Positions 48,330 through 59,471 of a stretch of 64,000 bases of DNA are shown in pieces (position 1 is the first letter of the stretch; each line of letters starts with the position of its first letter). Source of the stretch: Glycomyces artemisiae (GTDB lineage: Bacteria > Actinomycetota > Actinomycetes > Mycobacteriales > Micromonosporaceae); contig NZ_PVTJ01000001.1 of assembly GCF_003002955.1 (NCBI RefSeq), positions 682,001-746,000 on the forward strand, given 5' to 3'. A model generated the notes under the pieces. The model saw nothing but the letters and a program-made list of their open reading frames with translations, ran no database searches and was not told the DNA's origin. Made by a program: the position numbers and the translations under genes.

Positions 48330-49256
48330 ATGACAAACGTCCTCAGTCGACGCGGCGTGCTCGGCGCGGGCCTCGCCCTCGGTGCGACGGCGGTCGCCAC
48401 CGGAGCCTTCTCCAGTTCCGCGCAAGCGGAAGAGGCCTCCGGCGGCCCCGTCATCGGCGAGCCGCGCCGCGACCAGCTCCACCTGCTCACCTTCAACCTC
48501 CGCTACGAGGGCGGCGACGCCTCGCCCCACACGTGGGACGAGCGCCGCCCCCTCGTGAAGACCGTCCTCAAGCGAGAGCAGCCCTCGGTCCTGTTCACGC
48601 AGGAGGGGATCTACCCCCAGCTCCAGGACGTGCGCGAGGACCTCGGCGGCCACTACGACTGGATCCACCTCGGCCGCCTCGGCGGCTCCCGGTCGGAGGC
48701 CACCGCGGTGTACTGGAACACCAAGCGGCTCAAGGTCGTCGAGTACGACCACCAGTGGCTCTCCGACACCCCGCTGCTCATCGGCTCCAAAGGATGGGGC
48801 AACAACGTGGTCCGCATGCTCACGTGGGTCCGGTTCCTGGACCTGCGCACGGGCAAGGAGTTCTACGTGGTCAACAACCACTTCGACCACCAGTCCGAGG
48901 ACGCCCGCCAGAAGGGCGCCCAGATGAACCTCGACGTCATCGCGCCGTGGGTCGAGCAGGGCTTCCCCGTGGTCGCCGCGGGCGACTTCAACCAGGTCCC
49001 CGACACCCCGACCTACACGATCCTCACCGACGGCGGCCTGGTCGACACCATGCTCGCCGCCGAGGAGCAGGTCACGCCGGTGTGGGGCACCTGGAACGGG
49101 TGGAACCCCGTCCCCAGCGAGACCGAGCGCCGCATCGACTGGATCCTCGCCACCCCCGGCGTCCGCATCCTCAAGGCCGCGGTGAACACCTACGCGAAGG
49201 ACGGCCTCACCCCGTCCGACCACTGGCCCGCCCAGGCGCTCGTGGAACTCCCGTAA
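48330..49256 (+). CDS. Exported endonuclease/exonuclease/phosphatase-fold protein (Tat signal)
   Basis: A 308-residue metal-dependent phosphohydrolase of the EEP (DNase I-like) fold. The N-terminus (SRRGVLGAGLALGATAVATG) is a Tat-type signal. The EEP motifs are LLTFNLRYEG, TQEGIYPQLQ, VVNNHFDHQS, AAGDFNQVPDT and SDHWPAQA, covering the catalytic Glu, Asp/Asn and final His. Relatives cleave phosphodiesters of nucleic acids, lipids or sugars outside the cell. The ATG at 48330 is 6 nt after TATAGA with no ribosome-binding site, which suggests a leaderless mRNA. Confidence 0.88.
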   Translation: MTNVLSRRGVLGAGLALGATAVATGAFSSSAQAEEASGGPVIGEPRRDQLHLLTFNLRYEGGDASPHTWDERRPLVKTVLKREQPSVLFTQEGIYPQLQDVREDLGGHYDWIHLGRLGGSRSEATAVYWNTKRLKVVEYDHQWLSDTPLLIGSKGWGNNVVRMLTWVRFLDLRTGKEFYVVNNHFDHQSEDARQKGAQMNLDVIAPWVEQGFPVVAAGDFNQVPDTPTYTILTDGGLVDTMLAAEEQVTPVWGTWNGWNPVPSETERRIDWILATPGVRILKAAVNTYAKDGLTPSDHWPAQALVELP

Positions 49257-49303
49257 CCGTGAAGCTCCAGCGGGGCGGCGGGTCCGGCGCTATGGTCGCG
49301 ACC

Positions 49304-50182
49304 ATGGACACCGTTCGGAACGCCGCCCCGCCGGACCAGCCGCCCGCGCTCGCCGGCGTCCCGCTCGTCGGCCCGGTCGCGGCCCCCGAGCTCCAGGTGA
49401 TGACCTACAACCTGAAGACCGCCTCGGGCCGCGCCCCGCACTCGTGGTGGAAGCGCCGCCCGTTCGTGGCGCAGGTGGTCCGCGACGAGCGGCCCACCGT
49501 GCTGTGCACGCAGGAGGGCCAGTTCTACCAGCTCCGCGAGCTGCGCGAGGACCTCGACGGCTACGACTGGGTCCACCTCGGGTGCGCCGGGGGCTCCCGG
49601 TCCGGGTCCACCGCGATCCTCTGGGACGCATCGCGGGTCGTGCCCGTCGCGTACGACCACCTGTGGCTCTCGCGCCACCCCGACCGGATCGGCTCGCGCG
49701 CGTGGGGGACCGGCGCGATCCGCATGCTCACCTGGGTCCGCTTCGAGGACAAGGCCACCGGCAAGGACTTCCACGTCGCGAACGTCCACCTCGACCACCG
49801 CTCCGAGCGGGCCCGCCGCAAGGGCGCCGCGATGTGCCGCGACCTCCTGCGCGGCTTCCAGGGCCCGGCGGTCCTCGCCGGGGACTTCAACTGCCGCCCC
49901 GACTCCGAGGCCCACGCGGTCCTGGCCCGCGATCTGGCCGACGCCTGGGACACCGCCGCGACGCGGCTCACGCCGGACTGGGGCACGTTCAACAGCTGGC
50001 GCACCACGCCCGCCGAGAACGGCCGCCGCATCGACTGGATCATGGTCAAATCCGGTCCGAAGCGGCAGGAGCTGACCGTCCGCAGAGCGGGCGTCAACAC
50101 CCGGACCGGGGACGGGCTCGCCCCCTCCGACCACTGGCCGGTTCAGGCGGTGTTCACGATCGGCCGCTTATGCTGGTTTTAG
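49304..50182 (+). CDS. Cytoplasmic EEP-fold paralogue
   Basis: A 292-residue homologue of the protein encoded just upstream. It has the same motif set (VMTYNLKTASG, TQEGQFYQLRELREDLDGYD, HVANVHLDHRSERARRKGA, LAGDFNCRPDS, APSDHWPVQA), but lacks a signal peptide. The conserved spacing indicates tandem duplication followed by loss or gain of export. The ATG at 49304 follows TATGGT after 7 nt (leaderless); an in-frame ATG at 49292 overlaps that box. The stop overlaps the convergent flavoprotein gene by 4 nt. Confidence 0.85.
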   Translation: MDTVRNAAPPDQPPALAGVPLVGPVAAPELQVMTYNLKTASGRAPHSWWKRRPFVAQVVRDERPTVLCTQEGQFYQLRELREDLDGYDWVHLGCAGGSRSGSTAILWDASRVVPVAYDHLWLSRHPDRIGSRAWGTGAIRMLTWVRFEDKATGKDFHVANVHLDHRSERARRKGAAMCRDLLRGFQGPAVLAGDFNCRPDSEAHAVLARDLADAWDTAATRLTPDWGTFNSWRTTPAENGRRIDWIMVKSGPKRQELTVRRAGVNTRTGDGLAPSDHWPVQAVFTIGRLCWF

Positions 50183-51234
50183 GTGCTGCGGTCGAGGTAC
50201 TCGCGGATCTCCCGCACGGCCGAGCGCCCGGCGCGGTTCGCGCCGATCGTGCTCGCCGACGGGCCGTAGCCCGCGAGGTGGATGCGCGGATCGGCCGCGA
50301 CCCTGGTGCCGTCCATGACGATCCCGCCGCCCGGCCCGCGCAGCTTCAGCGGCGCGAGATGGTCGAGCGCGGCCCGGAAGCCGGTGGCCCACAGGATGAC
50401 GTCGGCGGGCACGAAGCGCCCGTCGTCCCATGCGACGCCGCCGGGCTCGATCCGGTCGAACATCGGATTCCTTTCGAGGATCCCGGCTTCGCGAGCGGCC
50501 CTGATCTCGGGCGTGAGCGGCACGCCGGTGACGCTGATGACCGACTGCGGCCGCAGCCCTTTGCGCACCCGTTCGTCGACCATCGCCACGGCCTCGCGGC
50601 CCCGGTCGGGGTTGAAGTCGCCGCTGCGCCACTGCGGCTCGCGCCGCGTCACCCACGTGGTGGCGGCCGCGACCGGGTGGATCTCCATCAGGTGCTGCAT
50701 CGCGGAGATCCCGCCGCCGACGACCACGACCCGCTCGCCCGCGAACTCCTCCGGGCCGCGGTACTGCGCCGTGTGGAGCTGTCTCCCTTGGAAGGTCTCC
50801 TGGCCGGTGTAGCGCGGCCAGAACGGCCGCTCCCACGTCCCCGTGGCGTTGATGAGCGCCTTCGCGATCCACGCGCCGCGGTCGGTGGCGACTTCCAGGC
50901 GCTTGTCGGGGAGCGAGCGCACCGACCGGACCGACACGGGCCGCTCGACGCGCAGGTCGAACTCGCGCTCGTACGCGGCGAAGTACTCGGAGATGACCCC
51001 GGCCACGGGCGTCGACTCGTCGGGCTCGGGCACCGGCATGCCCGGGAGCTGGTACACCCCGTTCACGGTCTTGAACGTGAGCGTCGGCCACCGGAACTGC
51101 CACGCCCCGCCCGCGTGCGGCGCATGGTCGAGCACCGCGAACCCGGTCCCGGGCTCGAAGTGCCGCCGCAGAAAGTACGCGGCCGACAATCCGGCCTGCC
51201 CGGCCCCGATCACGACGACGTCCACTTCCCGCAT
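50179..51234 (-). CDS. Flavin-containing monooxygenase-like oxidoreductase (CzcO/pyridine nucleotide-disulfide type)
   Basis: A 351-residue flavoprotein. Its FAD motif is VVIGAGQAGLSAAYFLRRHF and its NADP motif VVVGGGISAMQHLMEI. The ATGTWERPFWP and LWATGFRAALDHL segments place it with the YhiN-like/CzcO NAD(P)-binding monooxygenases. Members oxidise N, S or carbonyl groups, or act in metal stress. The substrate is unknown. The ATG at 51232-51234 is used; TTG four codons upstream is the alternative. Confidence 0.85.
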   Translation of the reverse strand: MREVDVVVIGAGQAGLSAAYFLRRHFEPGTGFAVLDHAPHAGGAWQFRWPTLTFKTVNGVYQLPGMPVPEPDESTPVAGVISEYFAAYEREFDLRVERPVSVRSVRSLPDKRLEVATDRGAWIAKALINATGTWERPFWPRYTGQETFQGRQLHTAQYRGPEEFAGERVVVVGGGISAMQHLMEIHPVAAATTWVTRREPQWRSGDFNPDRGREAVAMVDERVRKGLRPQSVISVTGVPLTPEIRAAREAGILERNPMFDRIEPGGVAWDDGRFVPADVILWATGFRAALDHLAPLKLRGPGGGIVMDGTRVAADPRIHLAGYGPSASTIGANRAGRSAVREIREYLDRST

Positions 51235-51319
51235 CACACCAGCCAAAACGCCTCAGCGAGGCGCGGGATTCCGCCCGGTGAGGGCGCTCACTGCGGCGCG
51301 GGACGGTGCTTCCGGTCCC

Positions 51320-51778
51320 CTACGCCTCCGGCTTCGGGAACAGTGCTTTCATCGTGAACGCATCGGCGGTCGGTCCCTTCTCGCGGAGCATCGTGAGCCG
51401 CTTCTCGGCGTCCTGGACGGTGGGCCGTTCGCCCGCCGGCACCCACCACAGCGCGGTGATCGCCTCCTTGAGGTGCTCGAACCACTCGCGGCGCCGCTGG
51501 AGGTACGGGCGGTGGACCGCGCCGTACACGTACGCGCGGAACGTCTCGGGGTCCTCCCACACCGACATGTTCACGATGAGCCACTCGTCGCCCCAGAACC
51601 GGAACGCGGTCGCCCCCTCGCCCTCCCCGTCGGCCAGCCGCCACACGAACCCCTCGTGCGCGTCGGCCGCCGCGTTCACCTCGGCCAGACCGTCCATGAA
51701 GTCCTTCATCACCGGCGAGTCCAAAGGCGCGCGCATCCGCCCGATGTTCACCTGCGCCAGTTCATAAGCCGCACTCAT
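51320..51778 (-). CDS. DUF3291 family protein
   Basis: A 152-residue protein of DUF3291, a ferredoxin-like alpha-beta-barrel domain of unknown function. Recognisable segments are LAQVNIGRMRAPLDSPVMKD, LIVNMSVWEDPETFRAYVY and ITALWWVPAGERPTVQDAEK. It is presumably cytoplasmic and probably binds a small hydrophobic ligand. The start is the ATG at 51776-51778. It is 85 nt upstream of the monooxygenase gene on the same strand. Confidence 0.88.
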   Translation of the reverse strand: MSAAYELAQVNIGRMRAPLDSPVMKDFMDGLAEVNAAADAHEGFVWRLADGEGEGATAFRFWGDEWLIVNMSVWEDPETFRAYVYGAVHRPYLQRRREWFEHLKEAITALWWVPAGERPTVQDAEKRLTMLREKGPTADAFTMKALFPKPEA

Positions 51779-51869
51779 GCAATGAGCCTGCCAGCGCCGA
51801 ACCCCCGCCGTCAACGCCCGCCGGGGAATCCCGGTCGCACCCCAGTCGACTGGGTTTCGACACGGAGAA

Positions 51870-51895
51870 GGGGCGGGCCCGGTCGGGCCCGCCCC
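51870..51895 (-). terminator. Terminator after acnA
   Basis: An 11-bp perfect stem (GGGGCGGGCCC with its complement) around GGTC lies 16 nt past the acnA stop. The U-tract is weak. Confidence 0.75.
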
Positions 51896-51911
51896 CTTTG
51901 CTTCGGTTGTG

Positions 51912-55003
<3,092 letters not shown>

Positions 55004-56464
55004 TCAGTGCGCGCCCGCGATCCGCGGCCCGGCCTCGCGCTGCTCGGCGAGCCACGTCTCGACCTCGTCGGAGGTCCGCGGGAGCCCGGCCGAGAGGTTC
55101 TCGCAGCCGTCGGCGGTGACCCGCACGTCGTCCTCGATGCGGATGCCCACGCCGCGCAGCTCCTCGGGGACCAGCTCGTCGTTGGCCTGGAAGTACAGCC
55201 CCGGCTCGACGGTGAGCACGAAGTCCTCCTGGACCGCGCCCTTGTAGTAGTGCTCGGGCCGCGAGGCCGCGCAGTCGTGCACGTCGAGGCCGAGCATGTG
55301 CCCGAAGCCGTGGAGCGTCCAGCGCCGGTAGATGAGGGAGTCCTTGTCGAGCGCCTCGTCGACGGTGCCCGGCAGGATGCCCAGGTCGCTCAGGCCCTCG
55401 GCGAGGACCCGCATGCACGTCTGGTGGATCTCCTGGAACTCGGTGCCCGGCTTGATGACGTCCATGCCGGCCTGCTGCGAGGCGTGCACGATGTCGTAGA
55501 CCTGCTTCTGGAGCGGCGTGAACCGCCCGTCGACGGGGATCGTGCGGGTGACGTCGGCGGTGTAGAGGTGGTGGTTCTCCACACCCATGTCCATCAGGAG
55601 CAGCTCGCCGGTCTTCGTGGCGCCGTCGTTGGTGATCCAGTGGAGCGTCGTGGCGTGCGACCCGGCGCCGACGATCGAGTCGTAGCCGAGCCCGTTGCCC
55701 TCCAGGCGGGCCCGCGAGCGGAACACGCCCTCGATGAGCCGCTCGGAGACCGAGCCGGTCGCCGGGATGATCCGGGCGACGTCCTCGAAGCCGCGCACGG
55801 TGATGTCGACGGCGTCCTGGAGCTGCTCCAGCTCCCAGGAGTCCTTGCGCAGCCGCAGCTCCGACAGGACCGCGGCCAGCTCGCCGTCGCGGGTCAGGCC
55901 CTCGGCCTCCTCGGCCGGGAACCGGGCGTCCAGCGCGGCGTCGAAGCCGCGCAGCACGCGCACGCGCGAGCGCTCCGCGCCCTTGAGCGCCTCGTCGAGG
56001 CCCTCGACGTCCTTGCACGGCAGGCCGAGCCGCGTCTCGGTCTCCTCAAGGGAGTGCTTGCGGCCGATCCACAGCTCGCCGTACTTCGCGGAGCGGAAGA
56101 ACTCGTCGGAGTCGGTGCCCTTGCGGGGCCGCCGGTACAGGACCGCCTCGTGGCCGCCGCCGCTCGGGTGCAGCACGAGCACGCCCTCGGGGTCCTGGTC
56201 GCCGGTGAGCCACACGAAGTCCGAGCCCGCGCGGAACGGGTAGAACGTGTCGTTCGAGCGCCGCTGCTCCTCGCCGGTGGGCACGATCAGCACCTCGCCG
56301 GGGAAGGCCGCCGAGAGCGCCTCGCGGCGCCGCGCCGTGTACGCCGCCTGCGGCAGCGGGGCGGCGTCCAGGTCCAGCGGCCCCCACCCGGAGCGCATGA
56401 ACTCCAGGAACTTCTCGGGGAACTTCGGGTCGTGGGGTCGCTCCCCGGACTTCGTCTCGGCCAT
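55004..56464 (-). CDS. pepP: Xaa-Pro aminopeptidase (aminopeptidase P)
   Basis: A 486-residue M24B metallopeptidase that removes the residue before a penultimate proline. The pita-bread metal ligands are D292 and D304 (LLMDMGVENHHLYTADVTR), H389 (HGFGHMLGLDVHD), E420 (LTVEPGLYF) and E444 (GIRIEDDVRVT). The N-terminal AMP_N domain begins about residue 40 (YTARRREALSAAFPGEVLIV). The start is the ATG at 56462-56464 with GAAAGGAACGGCG upstream. It is monocistronic. Confidence 0.95.
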   Translation of the reverse strand: MAETKSGERPHDPKFPEKFLEFMRSGWGPLDLDAAPLPQAAYTARRREALSAAFPGEVLIVPTGEEQRRSNDTFYPFRAGSDFVWLTGDQDPEGVLVLHPSGGGHEAVLYRRPRKGTDSDEFFRSAKYGELWIGRKHSLEETETRLGLPCKDVEGLDEALKGAERSRVRVLRGFDAALDARFPAEEAEGLTRDGELAAVLSELRLRKDSWELEQLQDAVDITVRGFEDVARIIPATGSVSERLIEGVFRSRARLEGNGLGYDSIVGAGSHATTLHWITNDGATKTGELLLMDMGVENHHLYTADVTRTIPVDGRFTPLQKQVYDIVHASQQAGMDVIKPGTEFQEIHQTCMRVLAEGLSDLGILPGTVDEALDKDSLIYRRWTLHGFGHMLGLDVHDCAASRPEHYYKGAVQEDFVLTVEPGLYFQANDELVPEELRGVGIRIEDDVRVTADGCENLSAGLPRTSDEVETWLAEQREAGPRIAGAH

Positions 56465-56595
56465 CGCCGTTCCTTTCCATCGACACTTGTCGCGCGACTA
56501 GGGGCGCTTGGGGATGACGGTACCGCGTTCGTGAGCGCCCCATGACGGTCCCGGCCGCTCGTGCCCTCCGCACTGGCACCGCTACCCTGAGAATC

Positions 56596-56901
56596 GTGAC
56601 CGATCGCGCCAATTCGTCGCTCAACCCACCTTCCGGCAAGGGGGCGCCGTCGCGACCGAGCGTCACCCTCCCCGAGGGCCAGCTGGAGCAGATCCGCCGC
56701 CTCGTCGCGGTCGGCCGGGCGGAGTCGGTCGACGAGTACGTCGGCGCGGCCGTCGCCGAGCGCCTCGAACGCGACCGCTCCCTCTCCGAACTCCAAGACC
56801 TCTTCGAGCGCAAGGGCCAGGGCCCCAGCGCCGAGCACCTCGCCTGGGCCCGCGAGGTCCTCGGGGTCGAGGAGAAGGACGACGGGGAGGCGCGCCCATG
56901 A
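56596..56901 (+). CDS. RHH-type antitoxin-like protein
   Basis: A 101-residue protein. Residues 22-60 (SVTLPEGQLEQIRRLVAVGR, AESVDEYVGAAVAERLERDR) fit a ribbon-helix-helix with an unusually long first helix. An acidic C-terminal helix (WAREVLGVEEKDDGEARP) follows. Such proteins bind DNA as dimers and neutralise a cognate toxin. The GTG at 56596 is 7 nt after TACCCT, so the mRNA is probably leaderless. The stop overlaps the PIN gene start by 4 nt (ATGA), the arrangement typical of a toxin-antitoxin operon. Confidence 0.7.
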   Translation: MTDRANSSLNPPSGKGAPSRPSVTLPEGQLEQIRRLVAVGRAESVDEYVGAAVAERLERDRSLSELQDLFERKGQGPSAEHLAWAREVLGVEEKDDGEARP

Positions 56902-57293
56902 TCGGCGGCCGCATCCTGGACGTCTCGGCCATCGTCGGATTCGCCACCTCCATGCCCTACCCGCAGGCCGTGGTCTTCACCGCCCTGGAGCAGAACGTCG
57001 TCCTCGCGATCCCCTCCGGCGCGCTCGCCGAGGCCTGGTCGCAGGCCCGCCGCCGCGACCGCGACGCCCTCCTGGTCCTGCTCGGCCTGCCCGTCACCGT
57101 GGTCATGGACCTGGACCAGAAGTCCGCCCGCGACGTGGGGCTCATGCTCTCGCGCTCGCGCCAGCACGGGAACATCGCCGCCGGGCACGTCGCCTGGTGT
57201 GGCCTGAACCGCCCCGGGTGGCCCATCGTCACCGGGGAGCCGAAGACCCTGCTTGCATTCGATGCGAGCCTGGAGATCGACCAGCTCCCCTGA
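56898..57293 (+). CDS. PIN-domain protein with altered active site
   Basis: A 131-residue PIN-fold protein, the toxin partner of the preceding RHH-type gene. The first acidic residue is in ILDVSAIVGF (D8), and a Glu follows in ALAEAWSQA. In most VapC toxins a third Asp precedes the helix (DAxxAAxA); here the segment is HGNIAAGHVAW, with Asn. The late TxD region reads VTGEPKTLLAFD. Activity may therefore be reduced or need other residues. The ATG at 56898 overlaps the stop of the upstream gene. Confidence 0.75.
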   Translation: MIGGRILDVSAIVGFATSMPYPQAVVFTALEQNVVLAIPSGALAEAWSQARRRDRDALLVLLGLPVTVVMDLDQKSARDVGLMLSRSRQHGNIAAGHVAWCGLNRPGWPIVTGEPKTLLAFDASLEIDQLP

Positions 57294-57324
57294 GGGGCCG
57301 GGCGAGGGACAATAGAGGAGCAGC

Positions 57325-57792
57325 GTGACCGCCGTACAGGAGCAGCCAATGACCACCACCGGCCCGCTCGAATACCGACCGCGCAAGTCCCGCATCGGGG
57401 CTTGGATCGGCGCGGCCGTGGCCTGCTTCGGCTTCACCGCCCTCTCCTTCTCCCTCGGGACGACCACCGTCGAGGGCGGCACCGTCACGGTCGCCGACCA
57501 GGCCGCGATGATCGGCCTCGGCGTCATCGGCGCCGGGATCGCCCTGAGCTTCCTGCGGCTGCGCGTGCGCGCCGACGAGAAGGGCATCGAGGTGACCAAC
57601 GTCGCCCAGAAGCGCTACTTCCCCTGGCAGGTCGTCACGGCCATCAACTTCAGCGACAAGATGACCTGGGCGACCGTGGAACTCGCCGACGACGACGAGA
57701 TGTCGATCATGGCCGTCCAGGTCACCGACAAGGAGCGGGCTGTGGCGGCGATCAAACACCTGCGAGCGCTCTTGGAGCAGTCCCGCAGCTAG
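57325..57792 (+). CDS. Membrane protein with bacterial PH domain
   Basis: A 155-residue protein. It has a short cytoplasmic N-terminus, two TM helices (about residues 24-48 and 58-80) and a PH-like domain (LRVRADEKGIEVTNVAQKRY, then FPWQVVTAINFSDKMTWATV). It is a second member, beside the gene at 10247-10819, of the two-helix PH-domain proteins common in actinobacteria; the function is unknown. The GTG at 57325 follows GAGGAGCAGC. The infC promoter lies within and just past its 3' end. Confidence 0.75.
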   Translation: MTAVQEQPMTTTGPLEYRPRKSRIGAWIGAAVACFGFTALSFSLGTTTVEGGTVTVADQAAMIGLGVIGAGIALSFLRLRVRADEKGIEVTNVAQKRYFPWQVVTAINFSDKMTWATVELADDDEMSIMAVQVTDKERAVAAIKHLRALLEQSRS

Positions 57793-57796
57793 GTGC

Positions 57797-58112
57797 TACG
57801 ATGGCTTGTCGATCGCACTGCGCTGCCCTGTCGGGCCGCGTGCAGTGCTAGCAAGCGGAGTCCAGCTCCCACCCGCAGCCGGGCCCTTCGGGGCCGACTG
57901 GCGACCGGGTCACAAGACGGCGATCGAGTTCGCCGTGCTTTGGAGTGGACCCCGGCATACGCTGGGGTCTTTCTTTGTTGGGACCTCATGCCCGAGGCCG
58001 CTGGGTCACGCTTGCGCGACGAGCCGCCGGTGCACCCGCACCGGTGACGACCCGAAAGCCACAGGGGCGCCGGCGCGAACGCGTCGGCGAGAATCGCAAC
58101 CAAGGAGGCCCC
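57797..58112 (+). promoter_or_regulatory. infC promoter and attenuator-like leader
   Basis: An extended -10 (TGCTACGAT, 57794-57802) starts a leader of about 310 nt. Near its middle, GACCCC (57948-57953) pairs with GGGGTC (57964-57969) and is followed by TTTCTTTG, a compact intrinsic terminator before the gene. The infC-rpmI-rplT leader is controlled by L20 and transcription termination in Bacillus; a similar mechanism is plausible here. No other gene lies in this 320-bp interval. Confidence 0.65.
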
Positions 58113-58757
58113 ATCAGCGATTTGCGCGTGAACGACCAGATCCGGACCAAGGAAGTGCGTCTGGTCGGCCCGCAGGGTGAGCAGGTCGGCATCGTGTCGA
58201 TCGACAAGGCCCTGCAACTGGCCGCGGACGTCGACCTGGACCTGGTCGAAGTCGCACCCACCGCCCGTCCGCCGGTCTGCAAGCTCATGGACTACGGCAA
58301 GTACAAGTACGAGTCCGCTCAGAAGGCCCGTGCCTCGCGCCGCAACCAGCAGCAGACGGTCATCAAGGAGATGAAGCTCCGGCCGAAGATCGACAAGCAC
58401 GACTACGAGACCAAAAAGGGTCACATCGTGCGCTTCCTCACGGCCGGGGACAAGGTCAAGATCACCATCATGTTCCGCGGCCGCGAGCAGTCGCGACCGG
58501 AGCTGGGACGCCGCCTGCTGGACAAGCTGGCGGAGGAGATCTCCGACCTCGCGGTCATCGAGTCCGCCGCGAAGCAGGACGGCCGCAACATGATCATGGT
58601 CGTCGCCCCGATCCGCCCGAAGGGCGAGATCAAGGGCGGCGGACGCAAGGGCCGCGACCGCGGCGAGGCCGAGCAGGCCCCCGCGGAGCAGGCCGAGCCG
58701 GCCCAGGCCGACGCCCCGGCCGAGGCCCCGAAGCCCGACGAGACGCCCGAGTCCTAG
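58113..58757 (+). CDS. infC: Translation initiation factor IF-3, probable AUC start
   Basis: A 214-residue initiation factor that binds the 30S subunit and discriminates start codons. It begins [20 protein letters not shown], the IF3 N-terminus, and the C-terminal domain has [20 protein letters not shown] and [21 protein letters not shown] Glu/Ala/Pro-rich tail (residues 185-214) is common in actinobacteria. No ATG, GTG or TTG is near the ribosome-binding site AAGGAGG (58102-58108); the only suitable codon is ATC at 58113, 4 nt after it. A rare AUU/AUC start is known to autoregulate IF3. The next start codons (TTG at +9, GTG at +15) are too far. Confidence 0.93.
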   Translation: MSDLRVNDQIRTKEVRLVGPQGEQVGIVSIDKALQLAADVDLDLVEVAPTARPPVCKLMDYGKYKYESAQKARASRRNQQQTVIKEMKLRPKIDKHDYETKKGHIVRFLTAGDKVKITIMFRGREQSRPELGRRLLDKLAEEISDLAVIESAAKQDGRNMIMVVAPIRPKGEIKGGGRKGRDRGEAEQAPAEQAEPAQADAPAEAPKPDETPES

Positions 58758-58827
58758 ACCCGGGCGAACGGAGGAGCCGGGCGCGGCGACGCGCCCGACC
58801 CGCTCCGGTTGAACTAAGGAGAAGCAG

Positions 58828-59022
58828 ATGCCGAAGATGAAGTCCCACAGCGGTGCCAAGAAGCGGTTCAAGGTGACCGGGTCGGGCAAGCTGATGCGCC
58901 GCAGCGCCGGCAAGAACCACCTGATGCTGGCCAAGAGCGGCCGCTTCAAGCGCAAGGCTTCGGGCGACCAGTCGGTCTCCCCGGCCGACACCAAGCAGGT
59001 CAAGAAGCTGCTGGGCATGTAG
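58828..59022 (+). CDS. rpmI: 50S ribosomal protein L35
   Basis: A 64-residue basic ribosomal protein. [20 protein letters not shown] at the N-terminus and [20 protein letters not shown] near the end are the L35 signature. The start is the ATG at 58828 after AAGGAGAAGCAG. It is second in the infC-rpmI-rplT operon, 70 nt after infC. Confidence 0.98.
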   Translation: MPKMKSHSGAKKRFKVTGSGKLMRRSAGKNHLMLAKSGRFKRKASGDQSVSPADTKQVKKLLGM

Positions 59023-59070
59023 CCCCTCCCGATTGCCTTCCAACCGCTTTTAACCGCAAGGAGACCTACT

Positions 59071-59454
59071 GTGGCACGCGTCAAGCGTTCGGTGAACGCC
59101 AAGAAGAAGCGCCGCGTCGTACTCGAAGAGGCCAAGGGCTACCGCGGGCAGCGCTCGCGCCTGTACCGCAAGGCCAAGGAGCAGCTGCTCCACTCGTACA
59201 CCTACTCGTACCGCGACCGCAAGGCCCGCAAGCGCGAGTTCCGCAAGCTGTGGATCACCCGCATCAACGCCGCGGCCCGCGCGAACGGCATCACCTACAA
59301 CCGCTTCATGCAGGGCCTGTCCCTCGCCGAGGTCGAGGTGGACCGCAAGATCCTCGCCGAGCTGGCCGTCTCCGACCCGGCGGCGTTCACCGCCCTGGTC
59401 GAGGTCGCCAAGGCCGCCCTCCCCGAGGACGTCAACGCCCCGGTCGAAGCGTAA
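59071..59454 (+). CDS. rplT: 50S ribosomal protein L20
   Basis: A 127-residue assembly protein of the large subunit. [20 protein letters not shown] opens the basic N-terminal extension, and the globular domain contains [20 protein letters not shown]. In Bacillus it also represses its own operon by binding the leader mRNA. The start is GTG at 59071 after AAGGAGACCTACT. Confidence 0.98.
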   Translation: MARVKRSVNAKKKRRVVLEEAKGYRGQRSRLYRKAKEQLLHSYTYSYRDRKARKREFRKLWITRINAAARANGITYNRFMQGLSLAEVEVDRKILAELAVSDPAAFTALVEVAKAALPEDVNAPVEA

Positions 59455-59471
59455 ATGCCGGCGTCGTTCAA

